Shown here piece after piece: positions 1 through 6,031 of a DNA stretch of 16,898 bases. The notes beneath the pieces are model-generated. The model was not told where the DNA came from, did no database searches, and saw only the letters and a list, made by a program, of their open reading frames with translations. Made by a program: the position numbers and the translations under genes. The number at the start of each line of letters is the position of its first letter. Position 1 is the stretch's first letter. Source of the stretch: CAYSLC01 sp964431545 (GTDB lineage: Bacteria; Desulfobacterota; Desulfobacteria; Desulfobacterales; JAABSP01); NCBI GenBank assembly GCA_964431545.1, contig CAYSLC010000125.1, positions 1 through 16,898 on the forward strand, read 5' to 3'.

Positions 1-1146
1 AACCAATCTCTCCTTATACCTAATTTCGATTTCAGTTTCTTCTCCCTTTGTCGAAGTGAAAAACAATATGATATCTGACATTTGCTTTAAATCCGAAAGT
101 AAATATTTTTCATTTACTTTTGGCAACCTGTAATGTGCGTCTAATTTCGCTTTTCCATTTTGAACTGAAGATAAAATAAAATCGAAAAAAGTGGTTGAAA
201 AGCGAGCTTTAAGTTTATCTACTTCGACCTCAATACCACGAGGCACATAAACATTTGTTGGAATATTTACGGACAGATTATGTTTCTTTGACTTTAATAT
301 AATTTCCCCTTTTTCAATGGTTGGAACAATTTCAATTCGACCGCTCTGAAAAAGTTGTAATGGTTGTTCCGAGACAATATCGAAGCGAATGTCTCGTGCC
401 TCACCATCAATCACCTCAAGCCGAGGAATTAATCCAATTGCGAAATCAACAAGATATTCACTTATATCGGTATCTTCATCCGGTAGTGAAATATTAAATT
501 TCAAATGAACATTCTTGTTTTTATAGCCCACCTTACGCACAATATCTATTTTGTTTTTCGAGTATAAAACAGGAGAATCACCAACGTAGCTTGTAATCGC
601 CAGCCCAAGGCCTTTGCCATCTAGGGAAAACAATTCGTTTTTCGATTCGTACTTGAATGAAAGTTTCTTTTTATGAAGTCTGTTGTATTCCTTTGCTTCT
701 ATTTTTCGTAATCTTTTTATAACTTTGCTGATCAAAACCTCATCGACATGAACAAGAAAAGCTCTTTCGGGATTATTACTGCCGTTAAATTCAATAACAA
801 GAAAAAATGTCGGTAGAGGACTTTTAATAAAGCGCACCCAATTATCCAACTTGATTTGCCATCTTCCAGGGCTGCTATCTGTTGATTTTACTTGGACAAG
901 GCATTGCAGTGGTTGTAGACAAATATCCAATGATTGACGAGAGGATAAAATTCCATCATCTGAAACTGGAAATTCAAGCAAGTAATCCCATCCAGTTTTA
1001 TCTTCTTGGGCTCTGTTGACAATAACACCAACCTGACTGCACCAATTCTCCAATAAAGTCTCACCAAGTTTGCCGACATCCCTTTTATGATACATAGACA
1101 TATTCTGAATAATATCACGAGCAATGGAGTCCTTTGTTTGCGACAA
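1..1146 (-). CDS. PD-(D/E)XK nuclease-like protein (DUF4365-like N-terminus), partial
   Basis: An open frame of 382 codons runs on the minus strand to base 1 with no stop, so the C-terminus lies outside the window. From the TTG at 1146, the N-terminal ~150 residues carry E29 in a helix (GETLLENW), D54 in GWDYLLEF and Q85-V-K87 in LVQVKS. This is the D-x(30)-QxK arrangement of restriction-endonuclease-like folds. It is followed by a W-V-R-F-I-K-S-P-L-P-x-F-F-L-V-I stretch as in DUF4365 proteins. Residues ~150-382 look beta-rich and I do not recognise them. The start is uncertain: TTG 1146 has an AGGA-type site about 7 nt upstream, while ATG 1101 has none. Base composition is AT-rich, unlike the rest of the window, which suggests horizontal acquisition. 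The likely role is DNA cleavage in defence or a mobile element; that is inference. The frame is solid, the family moderate. Confidence 0.6.
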   Translation of the reverse strand, partial: MSQTKDSIARDIIQNMSMYHKRDVGKLGETLLENWCSQVGVIVNRAQEDKTGWDYLLEFPVSDDGILSSRQSLDICLQPLQCLVQVKSTDSSPGRWQIKLDNWVRFIKSPLPTFFLVIEFNGSNNPERAFLVHVDEVLISKVIKRLRKIEAKEYNRLHKKKLSFKYESKNELFSLDGKGLGLAITSYVGDSPVLYSKNKIDIVRKVGYKNKNVHLKFNISLPDEDTDISEYLVDFAIGLIPRLEVIDGEARDIRFDIVSEQPLQLFQSGRIEIVPTIEKGEIILKSKKHNLSVNIPTNVYVPRGIEVEVDKLKARFSTTFFDFILSSVQNGKAKLDAHYRLPKVNEKYLLSDLKQMSDIILFFTSTKGEETEIEIRYKERLV

Positions 1147-2603
1147 TGAAATGTCCTGAAGTTCCTTTAGCCCTCGTCCGGTTTTTCTGCTTCGTATGGT
1201 TGTGCTTGACCGATGCCGGCATGACGACAAGTTTCCCTTGCACTATCGGGCGGGGATGGTTCCCGGTGAAGGTCTCCCTGTGCTCAAGGTTGAACATCTC
1301 CATCATATCCCGGATGGATGTTTCCCCACAGCACAGACCGAAGTAAGCTCCTTTTGTTCAGATTCATGGGTTGTCCGGTACTTGTCCGGTGGTTGTCCGA
1401 TTGCCGGACGGAGGAATCCGTATCAGTTTTGACAAACTGGACCTGGAACGTATACCCGGTCTCTTTGAATCGCAATTCGATCTCGGGATACCCGTCGATC
1501 TCGTTTCGGATTTTCGGTATCCCGCTGCCCCAAGCCTCGATCAACCCCATCTCCTTGAAGATCCTGGGCGAGGACCCGGTTTCGGATCACCGATCGCCCC
1601 GACCAGAGTTCCTCGATGGTCAGCGTATCCGGCAGCGTACCGGGGCTGGTGATATCGAGCATGTCGTCATAGATGGCGATCTTGGTGTCGCTCCCGGTCT
1701 GCGCGTAATCCCGGTGGACGATGGCGTTGATCACCGCCTCCCGGATCGCCTCCAAGGGGTACTCCCACCGGTCCTTCCGATAGACTTCGCCGATGGTGGC
1801 GCTCAGGGCGATGTTCCGCTTGATGAAGGCCATGGCCGCTTCGGGTGCCTGGTGTACGGGGTGATCGATGGTGGCCTGGTCGAGGAAAACATCCATGGTG
1901 GTTCCCTTGAACCTAGCGCATTCGACCTTGGCGAACGGAAGGATCTTCTGACGGACCGGAGAATCGGTCAGGAGGATCGCCGCGTGGCTGGGCAGGATCC
2001 GATCCCGTTCCCGGACCAGGAGCCCCATGTTTTCCATCTGAATCTCGTTCAACCGCTTCCCGGTCGCCTTTTGGAAATCGGCAATGAAATGGGACAAATC
2101 GACATCCGACCACGGGACATCGTAGACCGGAACGGAATCGAACGAGATGTTCCGCCGCTGCCTTTCGAGTTCCGCCAGCATTTCAGGGCCGGCGGGCCGG
2201 TTGGTTGATCCAACGCGGATGCAGGTCCCCTTGTGCTTGCCCCTTTTCTTGAGATAATAGGGTTTGTGGGATCCCGGAAAGATTTCGACGATCAGCAGGT
2301 TCTTCCCTTCGATGGAACGGACGGAGAACTCCGGCACNNNNNNNNNNCGATGTTCGGCGCACACTGGGTGAAAATGGCATCGGCGATCCGCTCTTCAAGG
2401 GGAAAGAGGTCTTCGTCCGGGATGCCGACGACCTCCCTTGGATCATCCCGAACGCCGAAGACGATCCTTCCGCCGCCGCCGTTGGCGAAGGCCACGGCCG
2501 TCCTAGCGATCCGGTCGCCCCTGGGAAAGGACTCCTTGAATTCCAGGCGCCTCGATTCGGGTCGTTCCCAGAGCTGTTTTTCAGATAGCACCGATGATTG
2601 CAT
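1115..2603 (-). pseudogene. AlbA_2/Schlafen-type ATP-binding transcriptional regulator, frameshifted and gapped
   Basis: This is a COG2865-like putative regulator. The N-terminus has the AlbA_2 (Schlafen) domain: RRLEFKESFP, then AFANGGGGRIVFGV and PLEERIADAIFTQCAPN. After the N gap come VRSIEGKNLLIVEI, then PYYLKKRGKHKGTCIRVGST. Further on are the GHKL-like ATPase signature NAIVHRDY and IYDDMLDITSPG. The frame breaks near 1565-1567 (an extra base in GCCC; the sense resumes as RIFKEMGLIEAWGSGIPKI). It breaks again near 1318-1325, where the sense moves to a winged-helix-like IRDMMEMFNLEHRETF segment ending about 1163. The frames on the two sides of the N run also disagree, as expected for a gap of unknown size. 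Two independent breaks favour a pseudogene, although sequencing error is possible. The gene starts immediately after the stop of the small antitoxin-like gene, so the two were probably co-expressed. Confidence 0.75.
2338..2347. other. Assembly gap (10 N)
   Basis: Ten consecutive Ns lie inside the AlbA_2 gene. The reading frame before and after differs, so the true length is not ten bases. The protein resumes in plausible family order, so the missing piece is probably short. Confidence 0.97.
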
Positions 2604-2780
2604 TCATTTGGCTTTCTCTTTTCCGGACCCATTTGCTCGAATATTTTTGCAGGATATCTCAAATTCGGCATCGGGAGCGTCTTTTTCATCGAATTCCGTG
2701 AAGTCACGGGAATCCCAGAATTCTCCCATTTTTTCATATGTTTTTGCTTTTGAGATACTGCTTGGCTTCTTTTTTTCCAT
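2604..2780 (-). CDS. CopG-type antitoxin-like small protein
   Basis: A 58-aa hydrophilic protein with the central motif KMGEFWDSRDFTEF followed by an acidic stretch and DAEFEIS. This resembles the short eFwdthD-type proteins grouped with CopG-like antitoxins, which are DNA-binding labile partners. I chose ATG 2780 because AAAGG lies about 5-7 nt upstream; the longer ATG at 2807 has no ribosome-binding site. Its TGA stop (2604-2606) is directly followed by the ATG of the AlbA_2 gene at 2603, so translation is probably coupled. No cognate BrnT- or RelE-like toxin is adjacent. It may be an orphan antitoxin or a regulator of its own operon. Family assignment rests on the short motif only. Confidence 0.5.
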   Translation of the reverse strand: MEKKKPSSISKAKTYEKMGEFWDSRDFTEFDEKDAPDAEFEISCKNIRANGSGKEKAK

Positions 2781-2805
2781 ATGCCTTTCTATACTTTGAG
2801 CGGCC

Positions 2806-2834
2806 ATAAAATGGAATTAGAGGGCTCACGTCAA
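2806..2834 (-). promoter_or_regulatory. Candidate sigma70 promoter for the antitoxin-like/AlbA_2 pair
   Basis: On the minus strand a -35 TTGACG (2829-2834) is separated by 17 nt from a -10 TTTTAT (2806-2811), about 25 nt upstream of the ATG at 2780. The -35 matches 5/6 and the -10 matches 4/6 of consensus. Confidence 0.4.
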
Positions 2835-2912
2835 AAACTGCAGGACTTGTGACTTGATCATTTTTACAATCACTCTGATTCAGATCAATCTCAGAATCGG
2901 AGGGAGGAAAAA

Positions 2913-3024
2913 ATGAGCAAGGTTGAGTTCACTAAAGAGGATTTGAATGACATCAAATACGATCGCTTTCATCACCCAGTGCCTCGAGTTCAACGCGAAT
3001 GGAAGTTCTCTGGTTAAAGAGGTC
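2913..3024 (+). pseudogene. IS630-like transposase N-terminal remnant
   Basis: A perfect ribosome-binding site (GGAGGGAGG) sits 5-6 nt before ATG 2913. The frame reads MSKVEFTKEDLNDIKYDRFH and then HPVPRVQR, after which it runs into TAA at 3015-3017. A shift near 2996-3000 lets the sense continue as MEVLWLKRSG. This pattern resembles the opening of IS630-type or related helix-turn-helix transposases, where a YDRxHHPxPxVQ segment precedes MEVLWLKSxG. The similarity ends around 3024, where the opposite strand becomes the EAD-like gene. This looks like a stump left by a decayed insertion sequence; I saw no other part of the transposase. The assignment comes from remembered motif resemblance. Confidence 0.45.
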
Positions 3025-3276
3025 CGGACCATCGGCCGGTCCGCCCGCTTCCAGATTTCTCAGCAATGCGCTTACAAACCGATCGCGGGGATCATCTATA
3101 TTGAGCCAGTCGCACAGAGATGCCGCACCACACCGGTTCAGCATCGACCGCCGGTCTTCCGGGTCGCCCGACGCGATCAGAGGATGTTTTTTGAGAATGC
3201 GGTGAAGCTGATTGTGGTCTTCCGGACGCAAGGCGGCCATGGGCGAAGTGGGTTCTCCATATCCCTCGAGGTTCAT
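2953..3276 (-). CDS. Small helical protein resembling an effector-associated (EAD-like) domain, probably truncated
   Basis: A 107-aa frame whose core (HRILKKHPLIASGDPEDRRS, then LNRCGAASLCDW, then RFVSALLRNLEAGG) has the helical pattern of EAD-type adaptor domains. Those domains sit at the N-terminus of proteases, caspases and NTPases in bacterial conflict and signalling systems. The ATG at 3276 is preceded by AAAAAAGG with short spacing. The last ~25 residues (from about 3024 down to 2953) are encoded opposite the transposase-like remnant. The natural C-terminus and any effector domain were therefore probably lost when the element inserted. Alternatives are an unrelated small helical protein or a stand-alone adaptor. 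No catalytic residues are visible. Confidence 0.4.
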   Translation of the reverse strand: MNLEGYGEPTSPMAALRPEDHNQLHRILKKHPLIASGDPEDRRSMLNRCGAASLCDWLNIDDPRDRFVSALLRNLEAGGPADGPDLFNQRTSIRVELEALGDESDRI

Positions 3277-3556
3277 GCCTTTTTTGGTCTATTTTAGGCG
3301 TGCCTGTCAAGGGTTCTCTTTGAGAAGATTCCCTATGTACTCCGAATTTTTGGGATTCACCCTGGAAGTGGGTAAAATTGAAGGGCTCAGACTGGAAGCC
3401 ACGGAAAAAAACAAGAGGATTCCGGGTAAGGACGTCTCGGAAACGAACACATTATGAGAACAAAACAGGTTCTTATGTAAGGGAATTTTATTCGGGCGGG
3501 AACTTTCATCTAACAATGGTTGTCAGGAACTTTTCGGTCCCTTTCCGGATGATCGA
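3277..3556. other. Intergenic stretch without recognisable gene
   Basis: This AT-richer stretch lies between the EAD-like gene and the PIN toxin. Frames on both strands are short and show no family motif. A minus-strand TTGACA at about 3303-3308 has no correctly spaced -10, so I do not call a promoter. It may be decayed coding DNA. Confidence 0.4.
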
Positions 3557-3955
3557 TCAAGTCAGCCAGTTTTCAATCCCTATGTTCCGGATGCGGCGGA
3601 AATGAGCTTCATTGTTGGTCGTCACGGATAGTCCGTGGTGCAACGCCGTGGCGGCGATCAAAATATCGGCATCGCTGATCAATTCACCCCGGCGGTATAG
3701 CTCGGCATATATTGATGCGGCCTTCACAATGATTGGGTCGGTTACAGGCAACACCCGACTTGCCTTGCAGAACAATTCGAATGCGGCGAGCTGCTTTTCC
3801 GCTCTTTTGGCAAGGAGACCGCGCATCACTTCATATCGTGTGATGATGGAAAAAGTAAGCCGGCTGTGGCTTTCAAGATAGAAACGGGCGCGCTCAAGGG
3901 CAGCAGGCTTTCTGCGCAGGATAGCGGATAGGATGGCCGTGTCAAGCAGGATCAA
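3557..3955 (-). CDS. VapC-like PIN-domain toxin (ribonuclease)
   Basis: A 132-aa protein of typical VapC length. PIN domains are Mg2+-dependent ribonucleases that arrest translation by cutting tRNA or rRNA. The acidic site residues are visible: D5 in MILLDTAILS, E42 in ITRYEVMRG, and D95/D97 in SDADILIAATALHHG, followed by VTTNNEAHF near 111-119. The usual DTN after the first Asp is DTA here, a mild deviation. The N-terminal hydrophobic strand and the YEV helix match plasmid- and genome-borne VapC/FitB-type toxins. The ATG at 3955 lies 12 nt after the stop of the upstream antitoxin, a standard antitoxin-first arrangement, so toxin synthesis is probably coupled to and repressed with the antitoxin. 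Confidence 0.88.
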   Translation of the reverse strand: MILLDTAILSAILRRKPAALERARFYLESHSRLTFSIITRYEVMRGLLAKRAEKQLAAFELFCKASRVLPVTDPIIVKAASIYAELYRRGELISDADILIAATALHHGLSVTTNNEAHFRRIRNIGIENWLT

Positions 3956-3967
3956 ACAGCCACCTCG

Positions 3968-4210
3968 TCACACGGAACGCCTCTCTCCGAAGAAGTCTTC
4001 ACGCCTTCGAGTATGCTCCTCGATGGCGTCGATCTGATCCTCGGAAAGACCCTCGTAGACCTGAGCCGCCAATTCGAGGATATCATCCGGCTTTTCGACG
4101 ATTTCCACCACCAGCCGCACCTTTTGGCCCTCCGGGATCATCATGTCCACCGGACTCACGGGGCGGAATCCGCCGTGCTCATAAACGGCTTCTATCGTCT
4201 CGATCGCCAT
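3968..4210 (-). CDS. DUF104/AF2212-type antitoxin
   Basis: An 80-aa protein starting MAIETIEAVYEHGGFRPV with a PEGQKVRLVVE segment near residues 26-36. This is the beta-rich AF2212-like (DUF104) antitoxin fold, commonly encoded immediately before PIN toxins. The C-terminal half (residues ~42-80) is acidic and helical (ILELAAQVYEGLSEDQIDAI), a likely toxin-wrapping tail. ATG 4210 was chosen because GAGAGGA lies 7-8 nt upstream and family members begin at this point; the longer frame from 4240 overlaps the upstream gene. The stop is 12 nt before vapC. Its first ~30 nt overlap the end of the 113-aa gene, which ties the three genes together. Confidence 0.85.
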   Translation of the reverse strand: MAIETIEAVYEHGGFRPVSPVDMMIPEGQKVRLVVEIVEKPDDILELAAQVYEGLSEDQIDAIEEHTRRREDFFGERRSV

Positions 4211-4520
4211 TCGGGGGTTCCTCTCGAATTCGACGGACACATCGACCGTCCGGGATCAGGGCGATCAGGGACCGCAGCGTCGCGTTGACCGTCTCGGAAT
4301 CCGGAAAATATTCGCGGACATCGGGGTCAAGCATCACCGCACCGTCCCGCGGTTCGAAATAATGGACACTTGTCGATCCATCCTTCTCATATACCTGAAC
4401 CGTATGCCCCCGTTTGTACATTTGATGGTACTTGCCCCTGACGCCTTTCTTCCCGGAAAAATCATATTCCGGAAGCATTTCGTCGTCTCTTTTTACGCTT
4501 TCTTTCTTATCCGTTTTCAT
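4179..4520 (-). CDS. Conserved antitoxin-like protein (MLPEYDFSGKKGVRGK family), function unknown
   Basis: A 113-aa protein. The motif DEMLPEYDFSGKKGVRGKYH near residues 13-32 and the later LDPDVREYFPDSETVNATLR identify a widespread family of short proteins often found beside toxin-antitoxin genes. Its biochemical role is not established to my knowledge. ATG 4520 was preferred over TTG 4535. The family usually ends soon after the LRSLIALIP helix; here ~27 extra basic residues overlap the start of the DUF104 antitoxin by 32 nt. That could be a natural extension or the result of a small frameshift. It may be an accessory regulator of the toxin-antitoxin operon. Confidence 0.65.
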   Translation of the reverse strand: MKTDKKESVKRDDEMLPEYDFSGKKGVRGKYHQMYKRGHTVQVYEKDGSTSVHYFEPRDGAVMLDPDVREYFPDSETVNATLRSLIALIPDGRCVRRIREEPPNGDRDDRSRL

Positions 4521-4525
4521 AGCTG

Positions 4526-4550
4526 CTTTTTTCAACGGAACTGAAAAAAG
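4526..4550 (-). promoter_or_regulatory. Perfect 9-bp palindrome at the head of the toxin-antitoxin locus
   Basis: CTTTTTTCA (4526-4534) and TGAAAAAAG (4542-4550) are exact inverted repeats with a 7-nt spacer, ending 6 nt upstream of ATG 4520. A TTGACC (-35-like) lies just outside it at 4552-4557 on the minus strand. The position fits an autoregulatory operator of a toxin-antitoxin operon; the A/T-rich arms could also act as a weak terminator hairpin. Confidence 0.5.
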
Positions 4551-4573
4551 GTCAAGGTGGGGATCTCGGCTGT

Positions 4574-4646
4574 CCAGCGGCGGGATATCTAAACCGCCTC
4601 CGCTGGGTCTAAGAAAGGCGTTTCGAGGCGGGCGCGGGCCCCGCCT
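4574..4646 (-). terminator. Tandem hairpins after the respiratory operon (possible terminator)
   Basis: Read from the operon on the minus strand, 24 nt after the actE stop there is AGGCGGG/CCCGCCT (4626-4632 with 4640-4646, 7-nt loop). A second stem follows, CCAGCGG/CCGCTGG (4574-4580 with 4600-4606), with inner GCGG/CCGC pairing. Neither has a proper U tract directly after the stem, so termination may be weak or Rho-assisted. Confidence 0.4.
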
Positions 4647-4670
4647 AAGATACAGTCCGCGCCACTCCGA

Positions 4671-5159
4671 TCATCGAATCCCGAGGGACTTCACAAAGGC
4701 GATGATCTTCCACCGGTCGACCACGTCCACGGTGGTGGCCAGGGGCGGCTGGCGGCCTTCGGGGGTGCCGTAGCTGACCTCCTTGAAGAGGGCGCCGGGT
4801 GAGGCGGACTGGACCTTTTCGCTGCGCAGGTCCCGGATGGGGGGGAAGAAGCTCTGGCCCACGGTGCCCAGACCGTCGTGGTTGTTCCCGTGGCAGTGGA
4901 CGCAGTATTTGCCGTAGAGAAGGTTGCCGGCGACGACGACCGCGGGGTCTTCAAGGGGGATGGGCGAGCCGATCCGGTCTCCGGGGGTGTTCCGGTAGAG
5001 GGTCTCGCCGCCGGTGAGCGGGACGGAGCCCTCCTCCACCGCCAGGATCGGTTGTTCGTGGGGCCGGACGGCCGGTGTCTCCCACATCCGGCCGTACTCG
5101 CAGCCGGCGGGAAGAACAAGAAGAATGAGGGCCGAGATGAACAGATGAACGGATCGCAT
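4671..5159 (-). CDS. actE: ActE-like monohaem cytochrome c lipoprotein
   Basis: A 162-aa membrane-anchored cytochrome c, proposed to carry electrons between alternative complex III and the oxidase. A lipoprotein signal ends LVLPAGC (Cys20). The segment MWETPAVRPHEQP (25-37) and later PVEG-like spacing recall the ActE leader around its conserved Met-x-x-x-Pro region. The haem-binding CVHCH is at 86-90, followed by HGNNHDGLG. No Met occurs after residue 25, so the usual Met-Pro distal ligand is missing; the corresponding region reads GRQPPLATT before the terminal VVDRWKIIAFVKSLG helix. It starts 2 nt after the stop of the previous gene, with GGGGGAA as ribosome-binding site, and is the last gene of the operon. 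In canonical act clusters actE lies between actD and actF, so its place after the oxidase is unusual. Confidence 0.8.
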   Translation of the reverse strand: MRSVHLFISALILLVLPAGCEYGRMWETPAVRPHEQPILAVEEGSVPLTGGETLYRNTPGDRIGSPIPLEDPAVVVAGNLLYGKYCVHCHGNNHDGLGTVGQSFFPPIRDLRSEKVQSASPGALFKEVSYGTPEGRQPPLATTVDVVDRWKIIAFVKSLGIR

Positions 5160-5161
5160 GG

Positions 5162-5398
5162 CTATTCCCCCTTCTCTCCCCGCACATGCTGGGGATGGGG
5201 CAGTTTTTCATAAACGGCGTAGGGTGATTCGCCGGGCACATCCCTGACGGGACGGTAATCCCACGTGGGCTGTCCCAGGTCGCCCACCACGAAAAAGGTG
5301 AAAAACCCCTTGGCCAGAATGAAGCCGGCCAACAGGAAGACCACCGTCCAGGTGAACCTCGCCGACTCCCTCGGAATATCTTTTTCGAGCATGCTCAT
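5162..5398 (-). CDS. Small single-span membrane protein of the oxidase cluster
   Basis: A 78-aa protein starting MSMLEKDIPRESARF. One transmembrane helix spans about residues 16-38 (TWTVVFLLAGFILAKGFFTF). A soluble tail follows with DLGQPTWDYRPVRDVPGESP and a basic/His-containing end. ATG 5398 overlaps the upstream stop as ATGA, with GGGAG upstream; ATG 5392 is an alternative. I do not recognise a named family. Position between the CcoP-N-like gene and actE, with no haem motif, suggests a structural subunit or assembly factor of the oxidase or the ACIII-oxidase assembly. Confidence 0.7.
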   Translation of the reverse strand: MSMLEKDIPRESARFTWTVVFLLAGFILAKGFFTFFVVGDLGQPTWDYRPVRDVPGESPYAVYEKLPHPQHVRGEKGE

Positions 5399-5670
5399 AT
5401 CTTCACTCCCAGAAGTCCGGTGAACAGGATGTAGAAAAACCCCCAAACCACCGTCCCGGCGATGATCAGGATCAGGCAGACGGGAAAAGGCTCCTCCCGG
5501 TCCTCCACCCCCTCGGGAAACGTATAATGGATCTGTTCGATGCGCTGGACCGTGGACCGGGTCCGGAAGTGGCTGTACGCCAGGGCCAGCCCGAAGATCA
5601 CGATGAAGGTGAGGGTGGGAAAGACGTAGATGATCACATGCTGGAGGTTTAGCAGATCGTAAAACCGCAT
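5395..5670 (-). CDS. Haem-less CcoP N-terminal-domain-like membrane protein
   Basis: A 91-aa protein with two predicted membrane helices (about residues 10-32 and 66-86). Between them HYTFPEGVEDREEPFPVCL corresponds to the DGIEEyDNPLPrWW-type segment that starts the second helix of CcoP/FixP. The protein ends at residue 91 (GLLGVKI) just after that helix, exactly where CcoP normally continues into two cytochrome c domains. There is no CXXCH. ATG 5670 was chosen for the AAGGGGTG ribosome-binding site and family fit; the frame upstream is unrelated. It overlaps the next gene by ATGA. It probably acts as the membrane anchor of a split CcoP, with the haem function moved to the CcoO fusion. Confidence 0.7.
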   Translation of the reverse strand: MRFYDLLNLQHVIIYVFPTLTFIVIFGLALAYSHFRTRSTVQRIEQIHYTFPEGVEDREEPFPVCLILIIAGTVVWGFFYILFTGLLGVKI

Positions 5671-5707
5671 CGATTCACCCCTTTCGATTGGCGTTTCATG
5701 ATACCCT

Positions 5708-5962
5708 TCAGAATACCAGGGAAAAGACGAGCACCGCCCCCGTGGCCAGCAGCCCCGCAAAGATCAGGAACCAGAGGCCGTAGATCTCCAGCCGGTAGAA
5801 CCGTGAGGGGCGGGCGGGGGGCGGTTCCGGCTCCCCGGCCAGGGGAAGGTACCGGGCGCGCTGCTGGTCGGAAAACTGGCCGGTCTTGAGCGCCCAGAGG
5901 AAGACGACCAAGCTGATGGAGAACCCCGCCAGGATGTAGGTGACGAAATACGGGTAGTACAT
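5708..5962 (-). CDS. CcoS-like protein with an extra C-terminal membrane helix
   Basis: An 84-aa protein. The N-terminal helix and its end (FSISLVVFLWALKTGQFSDQ, residues ~14-33) match the CcoS pattern of one membrane helix followed by W-A-x-x-x-G-Q-F-D/S-D. CcoS is needed for cofactor insertion into cbb3 oxidase. Unlike typical ~50-60-aa CcoS, a Pro-rich linker (EPEPPPARPS) leads to a second helix at about 59-82. The ATG at 5962 has AGGA 7 nt upstream. It follows the largest gap in the operon's oxidase part (69 nt). The alternative is that it is a structural subunit with only local CcoS resemblance. Confidence 0.6.
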   Translation of the reverse strand: MYYPYFVTYILAGFSISLVVFLWALKTGQFSDQQRARYLPLAGEPEPPPARPSRFYRLEIYGLWFLIFAGLLATGAVLVFSLVF

Positions 5963-5987
5963 GACCGTTCCTATCCCGAATCGGAAT

Positions 5988-5999
5988 CCCGCTAGCGGG
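5988..5999. repeat. 12-bp perfect palindrome in the ccoO-ccoS gap
   Basis: CCCGCTAGCGGG reads the same on both strands and sits in the 69-nt gap between the CcoO fusion gene and the CcoS-like gene. In RNA a short TCCCG/CGGGA stem with an 8-nt loop could form on the operon strand. It might be an mRNA stability or processing element, or chance in GC-rich DNA. Confidence 0.45.
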
Positions 6000-6031
6000 C
6001 GGGACGCCGATGGACCGATGTCGAAAGTCCT

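Noticed and set aside
3212..3457. Plus-strand 81-codon frame and the overlapping 3307-3516 minus frame
   Set aside because: No recognisable motif or ribosome-binding site; composition looks like non-coding or decayed DNA.
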